Shown here piece after piece: positions 57,311 through 64,000 of a stretch of 64,000 bases of DNA. Position 1 is the stretch's first letter. Each line of letters starts with the position of its first letter. The stretch lies in the NCBI GenBank assembly GCA_023159155.1, contig JAJNNX010000058.1, positions 124,001 to 188,000 of the forward strand, in the 5' to 3' direction. The translations under genes and the position numbers were made by a program. The notes below the pieces were generated by a model, which was not told the DNA's origin, searched no databases, and saw nothing but the letters and a program-made list of their open reading frames with translations. Origin of the DNA: Ustulina deusta (taxonomy: Eukaryota > Ascomycota > Sordariomycetes > Xylariales > Xylariaceae).

Positions 57311-60300
57311 TAATAATAAAGCTTTTAGCGCTAAAAAAAAAACTGCTTTATAATAACTAGAACTATTAATAGTTTATATTTAATTAATATTTTTAAAAGT
57401 AATACTAATATTATAGCTTTAAATATTAGTTTTTATACTTATTTTTTATTTAACTTTAGAATATAAATTTAGTATAAACAATTAAAACATTTAAGCAACT
57501 AAGGCCTAAAGGACTTAATAAACTATTTAACTAGAATATTTCTTATTTAAAAATATTATTTTTATAAAATTTATATTAAAAAATAAATAAATAAATAATT
57601 TTATATAAAGTCTTTATAGAAAAAAATATAAAAACTAGAGTTATTATATATAAATTTTGCAGGTATACTAACTAAAATAAACCAAGTTATAAAGCATAAC
57701 AAGTTAACTTAGTAGGTAGTTATTAAAAATAATCTTACTAAAATAACTTAGGTATATTTTATAAAATCAATTTTAGAATTTTTAAAATTTTTTAAAAATT
57801 TTTTTAACTAAAAAAAATAGCTAAAGCAAAAATACTATATTATTACTTTAAATTAAGGACTTATATTTATAGAAAATATTTTTAAAATACTATATTATAA
57901 TAAAAGTATAGCATTATATTTTTTAACTATTAATTAGTATTAATAAAATAATATTATTAAAAAAGCTATAAAAGTACTAAAAAATATTATTTAATAATTG
58001 CTAATTATAGCTATTTTATTTAGTATTAATTTTTATTATTAGCTAGTACTAGTTTGTATTACTATATATTTAAAAAATTTATATTTAATTAATAAACTAG
58101 AAAAAAAATACTTTATAAAATATAGTATAGTGTTTTATTAGACCTAGTATATTTTTAAACTATTAAAAATTTAAGCTTTTATTTTTAATAAAAAAATAAA
58201 ACTTTATATTATATTAAAATATTAAAAAAAAATATTATAAATTATTTTATTTTTTTAAACTTTAGTTAAATAATTTATATAAATAATGTTAGGTTTAAAA
58301 AATATTAAATCTATGTTTTTATTAAAAATTAGTTTTTTATATATAGAATAGTATATTTTGTTTTAAACGCTAACAAAACAACTATAATAGTAAGAATTAG
58401 AAATATTACTAAGTAAAAAACTAATATTAAATATATTAGATTTTAGATCTTTAATAAACTAAAAAATAATATAAATAATATAACTAATAAAAATATTAGA
58501 TTATTTATTTTAAAAGAAAATATTTCTTTATATATTTAAATATATATATATAAACATATACTTAAAATTTTTTTAAAAAGCACTATATTATTTTAGTTTA
58601 ATAGAACTATTTATAATTAAAGCTTTTTTTTTATATTTAAACTAAACATTAGCTCTAAAACAATTAATAAAAATAATTCTACATAAGATTTTTTTATATA
58701 AACTTTTAATAATTTTAATAATAAATTATTAGTATTATAAAACTATATTATAATAATACTACTTTTAAAAGTTTAAAAAAACTATTTTAATTTATGTTTT
58801 AAAATAAAATAATTTAAATAGTTTTAATTCTTAGTATTAAACTTAGTATATAAAGTAGTAATAAGTTAAATTAATATTAATTTATTTTAAATAATAGTAT
58901 TATTTATTAATATTATATATATATATATATTTTAGCAAAAATAACCGAACTAAAAATAGTTAACCAAACTAAAAATAGCGTTTATTAGTATAACTAATAC
59001 AAAAATATAAAAAATAAACATAAATTATTAATTAATAATAGGATTTAGGTACTTTATAATTTTTTATTAAAATATAAAATATTATTTAAAAAATAAGTAT
59101 TTAAGCTAAAGTATAGACCAAATGTATTAATTATTTATCATAAAACTTGCTAAGTAATTGGAAGCTTTAAACAAATAAAAAGCTTTAATTATAATAAGAT
59201 TTTTGTTTTAATAGTTAAATTTATAAGTTATAAAGCAATTTTTATTATTATTGCAGCTTTTAATTTTAAGCTTAAACAAATAAATATTAAAATAAAAATT
59301 TTTTATAAAAAAATAAATAAAAAAGATTTATATTAAACAACTAATTAAATTTAAAAATAGTACTAGTAAAGTATATAAATTATAAAAAGCTTTATATAGC
59401 TTAAAGCAAATATTTAAAATCTAGTACAAAATTTTAGCTATTTTTAAAAAAAAAATTAGTTTTATTTTTTTAAACGCTAATATTAGAATGTTTATTAAGG
59501 GGTATATTTATATTACTATTTATATAAATAACTTTTTAATTATTACTTTTTTTATAAAAAAAATTAATAAAATAAAATTTATTTTATATAATAAGTTTAA
59601 TATAATAGATTTTAAACTTTATTTATATTATTTAAAAATAACTATTAAAAAAGACTAGCTTAATAAAGTAATCTATTTTAGATAAAATGTTTATATAAAA
59701 AAGGTTTTTTAAAATTTTCATTGTTAAAAAATAAAGCTTAAAAATATTTTTATAAAAATTAAAACTTTTAAACTATTACTAATAAATTATATATTTATAT
59801 TTAAAAATAAAGCGTAATATATAAGTGCTATAAAGTTATTAATATATATTATGTTTAATATTTAATTTAATATTATATTTATTGTTTTTTTTTAAGGTTA
59901 ATTTATAGCAAAGCTTAATAAAACTTATAGAGTAGCAGTTAGCTATATTTTTAAATATTTTAAAAAAACTATAAATATAAAATTAATATATTATAAAAAA
60001 CTTTAAAACCTAGTTAGCTATACTAATATAAACTATACTAGTAACTAAAATATTTATAGATCTATTTTAGGATATATTTTTTTATATTAGTAATAAAATA
60101 CTTAGCTAAAATTTTAAATAATAACTTATTATATTTTTATTTTTTTATAAAACTAAATATATTAGTTAAATATAAGCTATTAAAAAAGCTAAATATTACT
60201 TAAAAAATAAGTATTATAATTATTTATAAAAATAACTAAAAAACTATTGCTTTAATAAATAACTTTTTATATTATATTAATACTAAATATATAATTATTT

Positions 60301-61480
60301 AATTTAATTTTATTTATAAATAATAAATTAATAATAATATTAAGCTTTAATATATTTTTATTAACTAATAAATAATAAATAAGTTAACTAAAGCACTACT
60401 AAGAAATAAATTTTTAGTTTTTTAAAATATTTTAAGCTTAAAATAAATAAAATTAAGCAAAACTTTATATATTTAATAATATTATATTTTAAAAAGCTAT
60501 AAAAATATTTATTTATATAAAACTTATTTAATTTGTTTTTAAAAGCTTTTATTTTTTAAACGTTTTATTTTAAAGAACTTTCGAACTTATTAATATTTAT
60601 TACTATTTTTAATAAAATATTTTATATATTAATAAAACTGCTTTATGACTAAAAATAATAAAACAGTTATATAATTATTACTATAAAAAAATTTTTATTA
60701 TTATTTATATATTATTATAAAAATTTTAAATTTATTAAAATAATTTTATTTATTAATATTAAGCTATTAGTTATTATTATTATTTATTTTAAAATAATAT
60801 TAAATAAAAGTTTTTATTATTAACTATTAAAAATATATTTATATTAAATTTAGTTAGTTTTTTTATAAAACTACTAATATATTTAGAATTAATTAACAAT
60901 TAATTAGCTAAATATTTAAAACAATACTACAATTTTATAGTTATAGCTATATTTTATATTTATTTAAAATTAATATTTTTTAAAAAGTTAGTAATATAAT
61001 ATTTAACGCTTATACTTAGGACATATTTAATACGTTTTATAATTACTAAAAAAATAGCAAAAAAATTTAAATAAGTTTTTTTTGTGTTTTAATTAAACAA
61101 CTAATAAAAAACTTATAAAAAAACATAAAATAGCATATTTTTATTATAATAATAATAGTTAACCTATTTAAAAATAAAGCTATAATATTTTAAAACTATA
61201 ACTTTATTTAAAATATAACAACTAAATTATATATTAAGAATATTTTTTTAAATTTTATTTCTAAAAAAGTCCAAACGTTTATAATATAATATAATATTAA
61301 TAATATACTTAGTAGCTAAAACTTATATTTATTATATAATATATTATAAATTTATTAATAAATAGCTATAAAAAATTATTTTTATTTAGGCCCTAATAAC
61401 TTAAAACTAAAAAATTATATATATTTAGCTAGATAATCTATATATTATTACTAACTAGCTTGTATTTATTTTTTTATAGA
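57311..61480 (+). mobile_element. Ty1/copia remnant, plus strand; edges not defined
   Basis: Reverse transcriptase read through stops at about 59,480-59,720: NANIRMFIKGYIYI, then TIYINNFLII (YVDD box at 59521-59532 changed to YINN), then FKLYLYYLKITI (the FKL..LHYLGM region) and NKVIYFR..VYIKKV. This is the normal copia order. Changes are D-to-N, G-to-K/R and H-to-Y, as RIP gives. I could not find a direct LTR pair. The right end may have been cut by the gypsy element starting at 61588. Confidence 0.72.
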
Positions 61481-61587
61481 AGTTTTTTATAGGTTCGGCC
61501 GCTGCTAAGAACTCTAAATAAAATAAAATAAAAAACACTAGAAATATTAGCAAACTTTTAGAACTTTAATACATTAAAGCTTCTTAT

Positions 61588-61829
61588 TGTTATAATCAGT
61601 CGAATAAAGCTTCCATAGCTAGTTTATTAATACTATAAATAAAGACTTTAAGCTAAAAAAAAAAAAAAAAAAAGAAAGAAAAAAAGTTAGAGTTTATAAG
61701 GTAGGTAGATATAGACTCTGTATATATAGCTATAAAGTTATAGGTTAGTCCGTATATAGACTTCTTATTTTATTGCTATGTAGGTTTGAAATTTTTATAA
61801 GTTTTGCTAAAACTATACTAACTATTATA
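61588..61829 (-). repeat. LTR of third gypsy copy
   Basis: Same LTR family as at 4222, 6265, 11725 and 14875. It is longer (242 bp) through an extended A-run with AAAGAAAGAAAAA. Confidence 0.85.
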
Positions 61830-64000
61830 TTACTTTTTTTTAAAACTAAAAGTTTAAATATAGTTTTAATTTAAAGTTATTAATAATATTAAATTTATAT
61901 AGTTTTTTTATATTATATTGCTTTATTATTATTTTTATAATTATTTATAAATTTATTAATTATTATTATATATATTTATTTTTATAATTTTATAAAAAGT
62001 TTAAAAGTTTTTTTATAAGTTTTATAAAATTAATTAAACTTAATTAGTATATTTTTAAATTTTTAAGCTATATATTAAGTATTATTAGAATTATAGCTTT
62101 TTTAAGCAATTTAATATTATAGTTTTTTGTTTGTTTTTATATATTTTAAATTATTTAATTTGTTTAATTTTAAATTTTGTTTTGCTATTAATATTTTTAG
62201 CTAAAAATAATAATTAGATTTATTAAAATAAAAAATTATTGCTTATTTTTTATAATTAGTTAATATAAAATAAGTTTTTTATTTTGTAAAAATTAAACAA
62301 ATTAAAAATATAGCTAAATTTTTATTTTTTAAAAATTTTAAAAAATTTAATTAACTAAAAATCTAATTTAATAGTTAGTACTTGCGTTATAAAGCTTTTT
62401 TTTTTTTAAAAAAACCTTATTTTTTATTTTAAAATTTATTAAACATTTTTTTTTATTAGTTTATAGCTTATATTGTTTTTATATAAAAATTGCTATATTA
62501 TATATTATTTTTTAAACGTTCTAAGTTTAGCGGACTAGTTCGAACGCTTATTGCTTAATATTAAAATTTATAATAGTTTTATTAATATTTATTATTAAAA
62601 AGTTTTATATTTTTATTTTTATTATTATTTTTACTAATAATATATTAATTAATAAATATTATAAAAAATTATATATAAAGTTTAAAATAAAAAAATAAAT
62701 ATTTTAATTATTTTAGTATTTATTAATATAAAAACAAAATTATTAGTCTAGTTTTTAATTAATTAATTTTATTACTTTTTAGGTTTAAAAATAATAAATA
62801 TTATTAAAATAGTACTTAGTACTTATAAAACTATTAATTATTACTATAAATTTAAAAATAAATAGTTTTATATTATTTAATATTTATATATTTAGTATAT
62901 TAAAAAATTTATATAAACTTTTATAATATTATATAGCTAATAATTTTATAATATTTGTTTTTTTATTAAATAAAGTTATAATTAAATAGCTAAATTTATT
63001 TATAAATATTTATATATAGTTATAATTTTATTAGTTAAGTAATATATTTTTATTATTTATTATTATATATTATTATACTATAGCTAATATAAATAATAAA
63101 TAAAAAAAACTAAAAGTTTTATTTTATAATATTTTTTTTTTTTATAGTTATAATAATTATATATATATTATTTATAATTATATTTTAAATAAAACTAATA
63201 ATATTTTTGTTTTAATATTTTAATTGTTTTATATTAATTTTAGTATATAATAATTAAAAATATATAAACTTTTTAAATTAAAACTATATAAAAAAAAATA
63301 GTCCTATTTAAAATAATTTTAAATATATATAGCTTTTTATTTTTATTTTTTAGATTTTATAGCTAGTTTTTTTATTTAATTAAATTTATTAGGTTAGCTT
63401 TTTAAAAAATATTAAATAAAAGGTCTATAATTAATATAAAACTTAATATTTTATTAAGCAGAACTAATATTATTATTTATTTTTTAGCTTTTTTAGCTTT
63501 AATTATAAAAAGTTTAGCTATTTTTTTTAATAAAATATTAACTACTATATTTTTTTATTTTAATTAATATTAAAAAATAATATTAAAGTTTAATAAAAAA
63601 TTAGCTTAATATATTTATTATATTAATAAAATTTAATAATTAGTTATTATAAAAAATTTAGTTTTAAAAAGCTTTAAGTAATAATATTTTAAAGTTTATA
63701 TTACTAATAAAAATTTATAGTTTTAAATTAAATAGGTTTGCTTAATTAATATTATTATTTTAAAAAAATATTTTATAGGTTTTTAGGTTATATTTTTTTT
63801 TATTACTAAATAATTTTTTTTGTTATATTATATAAAATATTTGTTTTTATTTATATTAGTTAGCTAGGCTTAAAAAAAACTAAAACAAATATTTTATATA
63901 CTAATAGTTTTATATATTTAAAAGTTTATTTTTGTTTTAATCCTATTATAAATAGTTTATTTTTTTTTAATAATTAATTTAAAAAAGTAGTAATTTTACT
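61588..64000 (-). mobile_element. Third copy of the first gypsy family, cut by the window edge
   Basis: The LTR at 61588-61829 starts TGTTATAATCAG and ends CTAACTATTATA, and the following sequence matches 6499-8700 of the inner element in order. The stretch around 63,856-63,860 holds the same unoccupied TTAGT site. By analogy the coding strand is minus and this LTR is its 3' LTR. The bases before it are CTTAT (61583-61587), the expected target duplication; the partner is off the window. Confidence 0.85.

Noticed and set aside
1..64000. CRISPR array, bacterial operon or rRNA genes
   Set aside because: No regularly spaced repeats of that type, no Shine-Dalgarno-led gene strings and no rRNA sequence; spliceosomal introns show a eukaryote.

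Overview
The window looks like a piece of a filamentous ascomycete genome (Pezizomycotina). Genes have short introns (about 50-100 bp, GTRNGY-type donors, CTRAY-like branch sites). The gene products are typical of the group: a rhodopsin-like 7TM protein, an MCT-like MFS carrier, a UbiA prenyltransferase, an FAD monooxygenase, a DUF3632 protein and small secreted proteins. Gene-bearing DNA of normal composition alternates sharply with very AT-rich blocks. Those blocks are LTR retrotransposons wrecked by C-to-T / G-to-A transitions, which is the mark of repeat-induced point mutation (RIP). I cannot name the species.

Layout. 1-1261: 5' part of an aldehyde dehydrogenase gene on the minus strand, running off the left edge. 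1262-3250: no convincing gene. 3251-15720: AT-rich block holding a Ty3/gypsy element (4222-15100) with a second copy of the same family (6265-11957) inserted inside it; both target-site duplications are visible. 15961-22263: gene island with a 7TM rhodopsin-like protein, an MFS transporter and a UbiA prenyltransferase, all on the plus strand, and a 294-bp hAT-type MITE between the last two. 22571-31064: second AT-rich block, a complete Ty1/copia element (22933-30233, target duplication CCAGG) that apparently landed in the end of a small DNA transposon. 31519-44548: second gene island with a divergent SAR1-like GTPase, an FAD monooxygenase, a secreted RNase T1/F1-like protein, a six-cysteine secreted protein, a DUF3632 protein and three genes of unknown function. 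44717-64000: third AT-rich block with a plus-strand Ty3/gypsy element (44987-54589), the remains of a plus-strand copia element (about 57.3-61.5 kb), and a further copy of the first gypsy family entering at 61588 and leaving at the right edge.

How the genes may work together. The prenyltransferase, MFS carrier, 7TM protein and (12.5 kb away, across the copia insertion) the FAD monooxygenase could be parts of a terpenoid or meroterpenoid locus, but no polyketide synthase or cyclase is visible, so this is only a hypothesis. The two small secreted proteins at 36.7-38.9 kb lie between RIP-affected blocks, the setting in which fungal effectors are often found. The SAR1-like protein is a diverged, intronless paralogue of the COPII GTPase that has lost switch II residues.

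All exon joins, element families and edges were read by eye. No alignment, gene finder or database search was run.
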